This document shows positions 34,407 to 43,139 of a stretch of 64,000 nt of DNA, in pieces; the stretch's first letter is position 1, and each line of letters starts with the position of its first letter. The stretch is from Bradyrhizobium sp. WSM3983. Its GTDB lineage: Bacteria; Pseudomonadota; Alphaproteobacteria; Rhizobiales; Xanthobacteraceae. The notes beneath the pieces are model-generated. The model searched no databases. It was not told where the DNA came from and was given only the letters and a program-made list of their open reading frames with translations. The DNA is taken from assembly GCF_000473045.1 (NCBI RefSeq), contig NZ_AXAY01000028.1, positions 62,001 to 126,000 on the forward strand, written 5' to 3'. A program made the position numbers and the translations under genes.

Positions 34407-35537
34407 TCAGGAGGGCGCGGCGGCGCCGACCGTGTCGGCCGAGACCGCCTCACGGCTGCCGAGCGGCTTGGGCCGCCCGGTGGTCGTATCGCGCAGGGTT
34501 TGCCGTTCGATCTCCGAATCCAGCTCGGCGCCGAACATGATCACGATCGCCGACATCCACATCCACGTCATCAAGCCGATCGCCGCGCCGAGCGAGCCGT
34601 AGGTGGCGCTGTAATTGGCGAACGCGGAAAGATACCAGGACAACAGTGCCGAGCCGGCAATCCAGAGCAGGGCGGCCGTCACCGCGCCGATGCTCAACCA
34701 CTGCCAGCGCGGCGAGTCGCGGCTGGGCGCGAAGCGGTAGACGATGGCGAGCGCGGCCAGCAGGATGACGAGCAGCAGCGGCCAGCGCGCCAGCGCGACG
34801 ATCAGCTTGCTCTCCGGCGCAATCCCGAGATGATCGAGCGCAAGAGGGAAAGCGACCACGGCAGACACCATCAGCAAGAGTGCTGCAATGGCGCCGACCG
34901 TGAAGCCCAGTGAAATCAGGTTCAGCTTGATGAAGCTCCGCTTCTCGCGCTCCTCGTAGGCGACGTTGAGGGCGTCGAAGATGGATTTGATGCCGGCATT
35001 TGCGCTCCAGACCGCGAGCAAAAGGCCGAACAGAAAGGCGGCGCCCAGCGCCGTATTGCCCTTCGATACCACGCGCGCGACCTGGTCCTCGACGATCTGG
35101 AACGAGCCCTCCGGCAGCATCGTCGCGAGCGTCTGGAGGTTGTGGCTGATGGTCGAGGGATCGGCGAACAGTCCGTAGGACGAGACCAGGGCGGTCACGG
35201 CGGGAAAGATCGCGAGCAGCCCGAAGAACACGACGCCGCCGGCGGTCGCGAGCAGGCGATCGTCGTCGATGCGCTGATAGGTGCGCCAGAAAATATCCTT
35301 CCAGCCAGCCCAGGGGATTTTGAACGGGCTCTTCGAGCGACGGCCATGGCCGGGCTGCGCGCCCGCGCTTGCCGGGTTCGTTTCCGGTGAATGCGCTTCC
35401 TGATTGCGATGATCTTGGGGAGGTCCAGGCCGGATCAGCCCCGACTCCTGGAAGTAGCGTTCCGCGGTGAGGACGAAAATAGCCGTGGCGGCGACCAGCA
35501 GCCAGGAGTCGAGCTGCTCGCTGTGCCGCGCACGCAT
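34407..35537 (-). CDS. YihY/BrkB-family inner-membrane protein
   Basis: A 376-residue multi-pass protein. After a polar N-terminal region of about 90 residues the family core begins: DDRLLATAGGVVFFGLLAIFPAV, then YGLFADP, GLLLAVWSANAGIKSIFDALN, and the late YGSLGAAIGLMTWMW and GAELDSE motifs. Once labelled ribonuclease BN or virulence factor BrkB, these are membrane proteins of unclear role. Its ATG is one base after the stop of the holin-like gene. Confidence 0.92.
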   Translation of the reverse strand: MRARHSEQLDSWLLVAATAIFVLTAERYFQESGLIRPGPPQDHRNQEAHSPETNPASAGAQPGHGRRSKSPFKIPWAGWKDIFWRTYQRIDDDRLLATAGGVVFFGLLAIFPAVTALVSSYGLFADPSTISHNLQTLATMLPEGSFQIVEDQVARVVSKGNTALGAAFLFGLLLAVWSANAGIKSIFDALNVAYEEREKRSFIKLNLISLGFTVGAIAALLLMVSAVVAFPLALDHLGIAPESKLIVALARWPLLLVILLAALAIVYRFAPSRDSPRWQWLSIGAVTAALLWIAGSALLSWYLSAFANYSATYGSLGAAIGLMTWMWMSAIVIMFGAELDSEIERQTLRDTTTGRPKPLGSREAVSADTVGAAAPS

Positions 35538-35538
35538 G

Positions 35539-36126
35539 TCAGGCGTCCAGTCCGTGGCCGTGGCGTCGCCGGCGCGCGGCCGTGAAGCCCAGCAATCCGA
35601 TTGCCGCGAGCATCAGGCCAAGCTGTACGGGGCGGTTGGCGCGCATCGGCGAAATGTTGCCGCCATGGCTACGCTCGCCCGGCGCGAGCGGCGCCAGCGG
35701 AATCGTCGTCGCGACCTCCTTGACCGCCCGTTTGATCGTTCCGCGCGGAATCCGCGGCGTGGCGATCGCAACGCGCATGCGGCTGGCGAGCGGCACGATC
35801 GGCTTGGTCCGACGGTTCATTTGCGCCATCGCCACTCCGGCGCAGGCGGTGGCGAGCACCAAAAGCATGGCCGCAACGGCGCCAAGGCCCCAGAATTGTC
35901 CGTAGGTGATGGCAACCCAATGGTAGAGTGCGATCAGGCCGACAAAGAGGGCCGCGATCAGGAACAGCCCCGCCACTGCGAACAGTCCGGCGGCGACAGC
36001 GTAAGACGTCAGGCGTCCCGTGATCTGGCTGGTGCGGTCACGCAAGTAAGACCGCGCCGCGCGCTTGAGATGGTTGAGTTTCAGCGCCATGCCGGCGCGC
36101 AGCAATTCGCCCGATGGCGCGAGCAT
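35539..36126 (-). CDS. Phage-holin-like (DUF1469-type) membrane protein
   Basis: A 195-residue protein. ATG 36126 is chosen for its GGAGGA site; 36090 is an alternative. An amphipathic N-terminal region is followed by two helices (AAGLFAVAGLFLIAALFVGL and GLGAVAAMLLVLATACAG) as in the Actinobacteria/alphaproteobacteria 'phage holin family' (YqjE-like) proteins, which are cellular and not viral. The C-terminus carries a third helix and an Arg/His-rich tail. It forms an operon with the YihY gene. Confidence 0.8.
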   Translation of the reverse strand: MLAPSGELLRAGMALKLNHLKRAARSYLRDRTSQITGRLTSYAVAAGLFAVAGLFLIAALFVGLIALYHWVAITYGQFWGLGAVAAMLLVLATACAGVAMAQMNRRTKPIVPLASRMRVAIATPRIPRGTIKRAVKEVATTIPLAPLAPGERSHGGNISPMRANRPVQLGLMLAAIGLLGFTAARRRRHGHGLDA

Positions 36127-36215
36127 GCGGACATCCTCCGAGAGCGAGAAATTCGTCGGGGAATGAACGTGGCGGAATTTGACTTGTTCCGCCGGGATGC
36201 GTTTGCCGTAACAGA

Positions 36216-37175
36216 TCAGCCGAGATCGGCGGCTGCGATCCAGAACACTTCGCCCTCGGACTCCTCGGTATCGAGCCAGAGCAGCGGCAGTTCCGGAAAG
36301 GCATCGTCGACCGACTCGCGGCCGCGGCCGATTTCGCAAAGCAGCCCGCCATCCGGCGTCAGATGGTCGGGCGCATCGCGCAGGATGCGGCGGATCACGT
36401 CGAGACCGTCGGGGCCACCGTCGAAGGCGAGCTTCGGCTCGGCCCGGCATTCCGGCGGCAATGCCGCCATGCCTTCGGCGTCGACGTAAGGCGGGTTGGT
36501 GATGATCAGATCGTATTTGTTGTCGCCGAGCGGCGCGAACAGATCGCCCCGGTGGAGCGCGATCCGCTCATCCAGCCCATGTTCCCCAACATTGCGCGCG
36601 GCAACTTCGAGAGCGCCCTTGGAGACGTCGACCGCATCGACCACGGCATTCGGGAAATGATGCGCGGCGAGGATCGCGAGGCATCCCGACCCGGTGCATA
36701 GATCGAGCACGCGCTCGACGGCCGCGGGATCGTCGATCAGCGAACCCACCTCGCCGTCGCCGCCGAAATGGGAGTCCAGGAGCTCGCCGATGAAGGAGCG
36801 CGGGACGATGACGCGCTCGTCGACATAGAAGGGCAGGCCGCGCATGTAGATCTTGTTGACGAGATAGGCCGTCGGTTTGCGCGTCGTCACGCGCTTATGG
36901 ATGAGATCGAGCAGGGTCTTGCCTTCCGCGGCGGTGACGCAGGCATGGCCAAAAATCTCGAACTGGTCGGGATGCAGGTGCAGGGCCTCGCAGACCAGGA
37001 AGATGGCTTCGGCGACGGGATCGGTGGTGCCGTGGGCAAAGGCGAGCTTGGCCGCGGTGAAACGGCTCACCGCATAGCGGACGAAATCGATCAGCGTGAG
37101 CAGCTCGCCGCGGCCGACCTTCGCGAGTTCTGGCGCGGCGCGGCCGCGCGTGGTCTTTCTCACAGCTCTTGCCAT
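36216..37175 (-). CDS. prmB: 50S ribosomal protein L3 N5-glutamine methyltransferase
   Basis: A 319-residue HemK-family methyltransferase. SAM motif VLDLCTGSGCLAILAAHHFP and the catalytic ITNPPYVDAEGM are present. The N-terminal helical part and VNKIYMRGLPFYVDERVIVPRS match PrmB rather than PrmC. ATG 37175 shares its A with the moaE stop (TGATG), so it is translationally coupled to moaE. Confidence 0.93.
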   Translation of the reverse strand: MARAVRKTTRGRAAPELAKVGRGELLTLIDFVRYAVSRFTAAKLAFAHGTTDPVAEAIFLVCEALHLHPDQFEIFGHACVTAAEGKTLLDLIHKRVTTRKPTAYLVNKIYMRGLPFYVDERVIVPRSFIGELLDSHFGGDGEVGSLIDDPAAVERVLDLCTGSGCLAILAAHHFPNAVVDAVDVSKGALEVAARNVGEHGLDERIALHRGDLFAPLGDNKYDLIITNPPYVDAEGMAALPPECRAEPKLAFDGGPDGLDVIRRILRDAPDHLTPDGGLLCEIGRGRESVDDAFPELPLLWLDTEESEGEVFWIAAADLG

Positions 37176-37657
37176 CAGGATCGGGTCCAGCGTGCGGCGG
37201 CATCGTCGTCACGGGCATGGGCCTCGACCCAGCCAGTGCCGGTGGCGCTTTCTTCCTTCTTCCAGAACGGTGCGCTGGTCTTGAGATAATCCATCAGGAA
37301 TTCGGCCGCTTCGAATGCCGCCCGGCGGTGCTGCGACGCGGTGAGCACCAGCACGATGTTCTGGCCGGGCATGAACCGCCCGACGCGATGGATGACCGTG
37401 ACGCCGTTGAGCGGCCAGCGCGAAAGGGCCTCGTCGACATGCCGCTTGATCTCTTCTTCCGCCATGCCCGGATAATGCTCGAGCGTGAGCGCGGCGATCT
37501 TCGAACTATCCTCGTCGGCGCGGCAGATGCCGGAGAAGGTGACGACCGCGCCGATGTCGGTGCGGCTTTTGGTCAGGACTGCGATCTCGCGCGCGATGTC
37601 GAAATCGTCTTCCTGGATGCGGATGGCGACGGGGCAATTGGTGACGGAAGAGGTCAT
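37175..37657 (-). CDS. moaE: Molybdopterin synthase catalytic subunit
   Basis: A 160-residue large subunit of molybdopterin synthase, which adds two sulfurs to precursor Z. Markers: GAVVTFSGICR, LTLEHYPGMAEEEI, HRVGRFMPGQNIVLVLTASQHR, AAEFLMDYLKTSAPFWKKE. It directly follows moaD (3-base gap) and overlaps prmB by one base. Confidence 0.96.
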   Translation of the reverse strand: MTSSVTNCPVAIRIQEDDFDIAREIAVLTKSRTDIGAVVTFSGICRADEDSSKIAALTLEHYPGMAEEEIKRHVDEALSRWPLNGVTVIHRVGRFMPGQNIVLVLTASQHRRAAFEAAEFLMDYLKTSAPFWKKEESATGTGWVEAHARDDDAAARWTRS

Positions 37658-37660
37658 GGC

Positions 37661-37912
37661 CTAGCCGCCGGTCATCGGCGGGAAGAACGCGATCTCGCGG
37701 GCGCCCGCGATCGCGGTGTCCGATTTGACGTGGGTATGGTCGATCGCGGTGCGGATCACCTTCGGCTTCTCGAACGCGTAGGCATAGGCCTCGCTCTGGC
37801 CGGACAGCCAGGTGATCAGCTCCTCGACGGTGCGCACGGTCGCGGGCGGCTCGATGGTCTCCTCGGCCTTGCCGACGCGTTCGCGCACCCAGGCGAAGTA
37901 TTTTACCTTCAT
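37661..37912 (-). CDS. moaD: Molybdopterin synthase sulfur carrier subunit
   Basis: An 83-residue ubiquitin-fold protein ending in the required Gly-Gly (FFPPMTGG) that carries the thiocarboxylate. The opening MKVKYFAWVRERVGK is typical. Its ATG overlaps the pgsA stop (ATGA). Confidence 0.96.
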   Translation of the reverse strand: MKVKYFAWVRERVGKAEETIEPPATVRTVEELITWLSGQSEAYAYAFEKPKVIRTAIDHTHVKSDTAIAGAREIAFFPPMTGG

Positions 37913-38526
37913 CCCTCATCCTCCTTGATGAGGTGATGGATGCCGGCGCGGAAATAGTCGTAGCCGGTGTACATGGTCAGGATCGCCGAGGCCCACAGCA
38001 GGACGAGGCCGATCAGCGACACCATGGGGAGCACCTCGTCTCCGGCCGGACCGGCGAGCAGGAAGCCGATGGCGACGAGCTGAACCGTGGTCTTCCACTT
38101 CGCGAGCTTGGTGACGGGCACGCTGACACGGAGTGCGGCGAGGTATTCGCGCAGGCCAGAGACCAGGATCTCGCGGCACAGGATCACGATGGCGGCCCAC
38201 AGCGACCAGCCGTGGATGATGCCGTCGGCGGCCAGCATGAGGAGGCAGGAGGCGACCAGCAGCTTGTCGGCGATCGGGTCGAGCATCCGGCCGAACGCCG
38301 ATTGCTGATTCCAGATCCGCGCGTAATAGCCGTCGAGATAGTCCGTCACCGCGGCGCCGATGAAGATCGCGACCGCAACCCAGCGCAGCCACAGCGGGTA
38401 GTCCATGATCGACTGCGCATAGATGCATCCGACCACGACCGGGATCGCGGCGATCCGGCCATAGGTCAGGATGTTCGGGAGGGACATCGCGCGGCTGGTC
38501 GTCCCTCGTGTCGTGGCGATGTTCAT
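37909..38526 (-). CDS. pgsA: CDP-diacylglycerol--glycerol-3-phosphate 3-phosphatidyltransferase
   Basis: A 205-residue inner-membrane enzyme that makes phosphatidylglycerol phosphate. The CDP-alcohol phosphotransferase signature is visible: DGYYAR followed by GRMLDPIADK. LPNILTYGRI is the usual start region. ATG 38526 has GGA upstream; 38487 is an alternative. Order uvrC-pgsA-moaD-moaE on one strand with overlapping ends indicates an operon. Confidence 0.95.
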   Translation of the reverse strand: MNIATTRGTTSRAMSLPNILTYGRIAAIPVVVGCIYAQSIMDYPLWLRWVAVAIFIGAAVTDYLDGYYARIWNQQSAFGRMLDPIADKLLVASCLLMLAADGIIHGWSLWAAIVILCREILVSGLREYLAALRVSVPVTKLAKWKTTVQLVAIGFLLAGPAGDEVLPMVSLIGLVLLWASAILTMYTGYDYFRAGIHHLIKEDEG

Positions 38527-38620
38527 CCGTCCTACCAATACCGCTCAAGCCTGAAGGTCAACCGTCCGTCCCCAATTGGGGTACGGGATGCGACGACCAT
38601 ATGACTACAGCCCCTTTAGT

Positions 38621-40693
38621 TCACCCCGGCTGGGGATGGAAATAGTCGAAAATCCTGCGGGCACTCTCGGCGCTCACCCCAGGAACCTTGCCGAGATCGG
38701 CGATCGAGGCCCGTTCGATCTCCTTCAGGGTTCCGAAATGATGCAACAAGGCACGTTTGCGTGACGGACCGATGCCCGGAATCTCCTGCAAGCCGGCCTC
38801 GCGAATGTCCTTCTTGCGCAGCTTGCGGTGCGAGCCGATGACGAAGCGGTGGGCCTCGTCGCGCAGGCGCTGGATGAAATAGAGCACGGGGTCGCGCGGC
38901 TCCAGCTTGATCGCCTCGCGCTCCGGCATGAACAGGGTCTCGCGGCCGGCGTCCCGGTCCGGCCCCTTGGCGACCGACATCAGCGACACCTGGGTCAGGC
39001 CGAGATTGACAAAAATCTCCCGGACGGCATTGAGCTGGCCGCGACCGCCGTCAATGATCACGAGATCCGGCCATTGCGGGAAGTCGTCGTCCTTGGTCTT
39101 GGTGGCGCTCTCTTCCGGCGGATTGATGAGACGCTTGAAGCGGCGCTCCAGCACCTCACGCATCATGCCGTAGTCGTCGCCCGGCGTGAGCCCTTCCGAC
39201 TTGATGTTGAACTTGCGGTACTGGTTTTTCACGAAACCATCGGGACCTGCGACGATCATGGCGCCGACGGCATTGGTGCCCTGGATGTGGCTGTTGTCGT
39301 AGACCTCGATGCGCTTGGGCGCGTGCGGCAGGCTCAGCGTCGTGGCCATGGCGTCGAGCAGGCGGCTCTGGGTCGCGGTATCCGCGAGCTTGCGGCCGAG
39401 CGCCTCGCGCGCATTGGTCAGCGCGTGGGTGACGAGCTCCTTCTTCTCGCCGCGCTTGGGCGTGATGACCTCGACCTTGTGGCCGGCCTTGATCGACAGC
39501 GCGTTGGCAAGCAGCTCGCTCTCCTCGATCTCATGCGAAAGCAGGATGGTCTTCGGCGGCGGCTTGTCGTCGTAGAATTGGGCGAGGAATGAGCCCAGCA
39601 CTTCCTCCGGCGTATAGGTCTTTTCCGCGCGTGGGAAATAGGCCCGGTTGCCCCAGTTCTGTCCGGTGCGGAAGAAGAACACTTCGACGCAGGAGAAGCC
39701 GCCTTCCTGGTGGATGGCGAACACGTCGGCTTCCTCGACCGTGCGCGGATTGATGCCCTGCTGCGACTGGATCGCCGACAGCGCGGCGAGGCGATCGCGA
39801 TAGAGCGCCGCACTCTCGAATTCGAGCTCGCCGGACGCCTTCTCCATTTCGCCGGCAAGCTCCTGCTTCACCGCCTGGCTCTTGCCGGACAGGAAGTCGG
39901 TCGCCTCGCGCACCAGGGTCGTATAGCCGGGGAAGTCGATTTCGCGGGTGCAGGGACCGGCGCAGCGGCGGATCTGGTAGAGCAGGCAGGGCCGCGAGCG
40001 GCTCTCGAAGAAGGAATCCGTGCAGGAGCGGATCAGGAACGCGCGCTGCAAGGCCGTGATGGTGCGGTTGACGGCTCCGGCGGAGGCGAATGGACCGAAA
40101 TAGCGCCCCGGGCGGGTCTGCGCGCCGCGGTGCTTCAGGATCTGCGGCGCCCAATGGTCGCCGGTGATCAGGATATAGGGAAACGATTTGTCGTCGCGCA
40201 GCTGCACGTTGAAGCGCGGCCGCAGCTGCTTGATGAGGTTGGCTTCCAGCAGCAGCGCCTCGGTTTCGGTCGCGGTCGAGACGATCTCCACGGTCACCGT
40301 GGCCGCGATCATGCGCAGGATGCGCGCTGGCAGCGGCGCGCTCTGGCGCGCGTAGTTGGACAGGCGCTTTTTGACGTTCTTGGCCTTGCCGACATAGAGC
40401 ACGTCGGCGTTCGCACTGAGCATGCGATAGACGCCGGGCGAGGTCGGCGCAAGGCGGACCGCGCGCTCGATCGCCTCGTGACCGGTCGCCAGCGGCTCTT
40501 CGTCGACCGCGCCGCTCTCTTCCAGAATATCCGGCAGCCGCGCATCGTCCTCGTCATCGCCGCCTGTGGTGGCGGGATCGAGGTCGGGCGGCGCCGTCGC
40601 AGCCGTCTCTTGGGACAGGGCGTCAGTCGGGGCAGCCTGCTGCGATTTGCGCGCGCGGGCGTCGTCCGGCTTGTCGGTAGAATCGTGAACCAT
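38621..40693 (-). CDS. uvrC: Excinuclease ABC subunit C
   Basis: A 690-residue dual-incision nuclease of nucleotide excision repair. The GIY-YIG domain begins near residue 85 (SPGVYRMLSANADVLYVGKAKN). Cys-rich RRCAGPCTREI, a UvrBC segment (about 285-320), the RNase H-like EVYDNSHIQGTNAVGAM and DLVIIDGGRGQLN, and C-terminal helix-hairpin-helix motifs (IPGIGPSRKRALL) follow in order. The first ~80 residues are an acidic, Ala/Pro-rich extension absent from E. coli UvrC. Confidence 0.97.
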   Translation of the reverse strand: MVHDSTDKPDDARARKSQQAAPTDALSQETAATAPPDLDPATTGGDDEDDARLPDILEESGAVDEEPLATGHEAIERAVRLAPTSPGVYRMLSANADVLYVGKAKNVKKRLSNYARQSAPLPARILRMIAATVTVEIVSTATETEALLLEANLIKQLRPRFNVQLRDDKSFPYILITGDHWAPQILKHRGAQTRPGRYFGPFASAGAVNRTITALQRAFLIRSCTDSFFESRSRPCLLYQIRRCAGPCTREIDFPGYTTLVREATDFLSGKSQAVKQELAGEMEKASGELEFESAALYRDRLAALSAIQSQQGINPRTVEEADVFAIHQEGGFSCVEVFFFRTGQNWGNRAYFPRAEKTYTPEEVLGSFLAQFYDDKPPPKTILLSHEIEESELLANALSIKAGHKVEVITPKRGEKKELVTHALTNAREALGRKLADTATQSRLLDAMATTLSLPHAPKRIEVYDNSHIQGTNAVGAMIVAGPDGFVKNQYRKFNIKSEGLTPGDDYGMMREVLERRFKRLINPPEESATKTKDDDFPQWPDLVIIDGGRGQLNAVREIFVNLGLTQVSLMSVAKGPDRDAGRETLFMPEREAIKLEPRDPVLYFIQRLRDEAHRFVIGSHRKLRKKDIREAGLQEIPGIGPSRKRALLHHFGTLKEIERASIADLGKVPGVSAESARRIFDYFHPQPG

Positions 40694-40811
40694 GGAGCGA
40701 ATTTAGGCGCTGGGGGGACCGATTTGAAGTTCCGGCTGTGCCGCACACACGGGATGGCGCGCAGTTCCCGGTAACGCTTCCTTAAGTCTGTTAACAGCGC
40801 GGTAACGGGAC

Positions 40812-40826
40812 TTAACAGGCCCTTAA
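40812..40826. promoter_or_regulatory. Candidate CtrA-binding site
   Basis: TTAA-N7-TTAA (40812-40815 and 40823-40826) matches the full CtrA motif of alphaproteobacteria exactly in spacing. It sits within a TTAA-rich stretch (40774-40832) containing two imperfect ~29-base repeats beginning GGTAACG. It lies 118 bases before the outer-membrane protein gene and divergent from uvrC. Confidence 0.45.
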
Positions 40827-40943
40827 CTTAAAACTCTCGATAAATCCTACGCGAAAAAGTGGTGGTTCCGTAACCAAGCGGTCTGGCCTTGCGCGGCCGC
40901 GCGGGCATCGCAGGAGGTTGCGGCAGTTGCGTTGGAGTGTGTG

Positions 40944-41567
40944 ATGAAGGGGCTCGTTGTGGGCGCAGCCGCGTTGGTTGCAGCCGGCTGGACGGCTTCG
41001 GCAGGGGCCGCCGATCTCAGTTACGGGCAGCGTGCGCCTTATACGGTCAATCAGCCGCTCAACGCCTATAGTTGGGCCGGCCCGTATCTCGGCGCCAATC
41101 TCGGCTATGAATGGGGTTCGGTGAGCAACACGCCTGTGAAGCCCTCCGGCTTCGTTGGCGGCGTGCAGGCCGGCTACAATTTCCAGAACGGCCCATGGGT
41201 GTTCGGTGTCGAGGGCGACATCCAGGCCGCAGGGGCCGACGACACGTTCGCGCCTTGGAAGTTCTCCAATCCCTGGTTTGGCACGCTGCGCGGCCGCGCC
41301 GGCTATGCCTTCAGCAACATCCTGTTCTACGGCACTGCCGGCCTCGCTTTCGGCGAGCTGCGCGCGCAGACCTTCGGCTGGACGGAGTCGCACACCACAG
41401 CCGGCTGGACCGCAGGCGTCGGCGCGGAAGTCGGCTTCGCGCCGAACTGGAGCGCGAAGCTCGAATATCTCTACATCGATCTGTCGTCGAGCCAGTTTGC
41501 AATTACAGGCGTGTCAAACGGCTATAGCGCCAGCGTTGTTCGCGCAGGCGTGAACTATCACTTCTGA
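40944..41567 (+). CDS. Omp25/Omp31-type outer-membrane beta-barrel protein
   Basis: A 207-residue porin-like protein. ATG 40944 starts a signal peptide ending at AGAA (about 23); an upstream ATG at 40932 is rejected. The mature start YSWAGPYLGANLGYEWG, then GFVGGVQAGYNFQNG and WVFGVEGDIQ, and the C-terminal VVRAGVNYHF with terminal Phe are the hallmarks of rhizobial/Brucella Omp25/31 eight-strand barrels. A strong terminator follows. Confidence 0.95.
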   Translation: MKGLVVGAAALVAAGWTASAGAADLSYGQRAPYTVNQPLNAYSWAGPYLGANLGYEWGSVSNTPVKPSGFVGGVQAGYNFQNGPWVFGVEGDIQAAGADDTFAPWKFSNPWFGTLRGRAGYAFSNILFYGTAGLAFGELRAQTFGWTESHTTAGWTAGVGAEVGFAPNWSAKLEYLYIDLSSSQFAITGVSNGYSASVVRAGVNYHF

Positions 41568-41599
41568 TAGCCAAATAAGAAAATACCGGACTACAGCCT

Positions 41600-41627
41600 C
41601 CCGGCCGCTTGCGGCCGGGATTTTTTT
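41600..41627 (+). terminator. Intrinsic terminator
   Basis: Stem CCCGGCC / GGCCGGG closed by GCTTGC, followed by ATTTTTTT. It is 33 bases after the outer-membrane protein stop and is the clearest textbook terminator in the window. Confidence 0.95.
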
Positions 41628-41653
41628 GCGCCAGGTTTCTTGGGTCAGGTGCG

Positions 41654-41869
41654 CTACGAAAGGATCACGAGATTGACCGCCTTCGGCCCTTTCCCCTTCT
41701 TGTCCGGTTCGACTTCGAATGTGATACGCTGTCCTTCGGCAAGATCCTTCAGTCCCGCCCGCTCGACAGCGGTGATGTGAACGAAGACATCGCGACCGCC
41801 GTCGTCCGGCTTGATAAAGCCGTAGCCGCGCTCGCCGTTGAAGAACTTAACCGTTCCCGTATTGGCCAT
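41654..41869 (-). CDS. Cold-shock domain protein
   Basis: A 71-residue CSD protein. The RNP1-like GYGFIKPDD and RNP2-like DVFVHITAVE motifs are in place. These proteins bind single-stranded RNA and melt structure. ATG 41869 (MANTGTVKFF) follows GGGGGAG; the longer frame to 42049 is rejected. The 250-base stretch before rlmJ leaves room for a long 5' leader, which is common in regulated csp genes, but I see no specific element. Confidence 0.95.
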   Translation of the reverse strand: MANTGTVKFFNGERGYGFIKPDDGGRDVFVHITAVERAGLKDLAEGQRITFEVEPDKKGKGPKAVNLVILS

Positions 41870-42121
41870 CGGGAAACTCCCCCTCATTGCTCCTCCGTCG
41901 CAACGCAGACGCGCGTCGCGACATGACCGGGCATCACGAAGCCCGGGAGAGCTGGCCATCCTTGGGCAGACCCTTCGGTCCGACTGGATCTTTCTTAGGC
42001 CTTCACTCCGCCGCAACCATTCGCGGAAGCGGAACGTAAAGCCAGTCACGCAAACAGCATAATACGGTTCTTTGCAGATTGACTACCGATACTGCATATT
42101 TTTCCCAAGAATGGCGGCGGC

Positions 42122-42982
42122 TTAGGGCTTCGGTACCTCTAATCGGAATCTGGCAGCGCCGCCTTGGCCGAGCGGTATTTCCAGCTCGGGCAGGATCGTC
42201 TTGAGTTCGCTTTGCAGCGTGTAGGGCGGATTGACGATCAGGAGCCCCGCCGAAGTGAGTGCCGCACCGTCAAGCTGCGGCGCGGCGCTGAATTCGAGCC
42301 GCAGACACTTGCCCGGAGTCTTTGCTGCGGCTGCGGTCCGCGCCACAAGTTGCGCCAGCGTGTCGGTGGCGCGCCGGCTCTTGGCGGGGTACCAGATTAC
42401 ATAGATACCGGTCGGCCATTTCGCGAACGCGGTTGCGAAGGCCTCGCCCAGTCTTTCGAACTCGTCTTTCGCCTCAAACGGTGGGTCGATCAGCACAACA
42501 CCGCGCCGCTCCTTCGGCGGCACGAAAGCCGGCAGCGCCATCCAGCCGTCGAGATCGACCACGCGAGCCTGCTCGTCGCGCCGCAACACGTCAATCAACG
42601 CCTTGCGCGCCTTCGGCTCCAGCTCGCACGCCACGAGCCGGTCCTGCGGCCGCATCAGGCCACGCGCGATCAAGGGTGAGCCCGGATAGGCCTTGAGCTC
42701 GCCCTTCGGATTGAAGGCGCGAACGATGTCGAGATACGGCTTGGTCAGCGCGACCGTCTCGTTCGAGAAACGCGACTGCATCAACCGCGCGATTCCCGTC
42801 AGCCACTCGCCGCTGCGGCGCGCCTCGTCGCTGTCGAGATCATAGAGGCCAGCGCCCGCATGGGTGTCGATGACGCGGAAGGCGGCCGGCTTGTCCTGCA
42901 AATAGGTCAGGATGCGTGCCAGCACGATGTGCTTGATGACATCGGCGAAGTTGCCGGCGTGAAAGGCGTGGCGGTAGTTCAT
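42122..42982 (-). CDS. rlmJ: 23S rRNA (adenine(2030)-N6)-methyltransferase
   Basis: A 286-residue methyltransferase. The RlmJ opening MNYRHAFHAGNFADVIKHIV is unmistakable. VIDTHAGAGLYDL is the SAM-binding region and LIDPPFEAKDEF the catalytic DPPF. It methylates A2030 of 23S rRNA. Confidence 0.96.
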   Translation of the reverse strand: MNYRHAFHAGNFADVIKHIVLARILTYLQDKPAAFRVIDTHAGAGLYDLDSDEARRSGEWLTGIARLMQSRFSNETVALTKPYLDIVRAFNPKGELKAYPGSPLIARGLMRPQDRLVACELEPKARKALIDVLRRDEQARVVDLDGWMALPAFVPPKERRGVVLIDPPFEAKDEFERLGEAFATAFAKWPTGIYVIWYPAKSRRATDTLAQLVARTAAAAKTPGKCLRLEFSAAPQLDGAALTSAGLLIVNPPYTLQSELKTILPELEIPLGQGGAARFRLEVPKP

Positions 42983-43020
42983 GGCGGAGAGTTACGATAT
43001 CGCGCGATGAAAGTAACTCC

Positions 43021-43124
43021 CGTCATTCCGGGGCGGTGCGCAGCACCGAGCCCGGAATCCATTTCCCCACCGAGAATGCCGAGCGATGGATTCCGGGTTC
43101 GCGCTTCGCGCGCCCCGGAATGAC
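43021..43124. repeat. Dispersed palindromic repeat, family C copy 2
   Basis: CGTCATTCCGGGGCG to CGCCCCGGAATGACG, with internal CCCGGAATCCAT and ATGGATTCCGGG arms. It lies between the rlmJ start and the ribonuclease T2 stop. Confidence 0.9.
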
Positions 43125-43139
43125 GAGTTCAGGGGCCTT

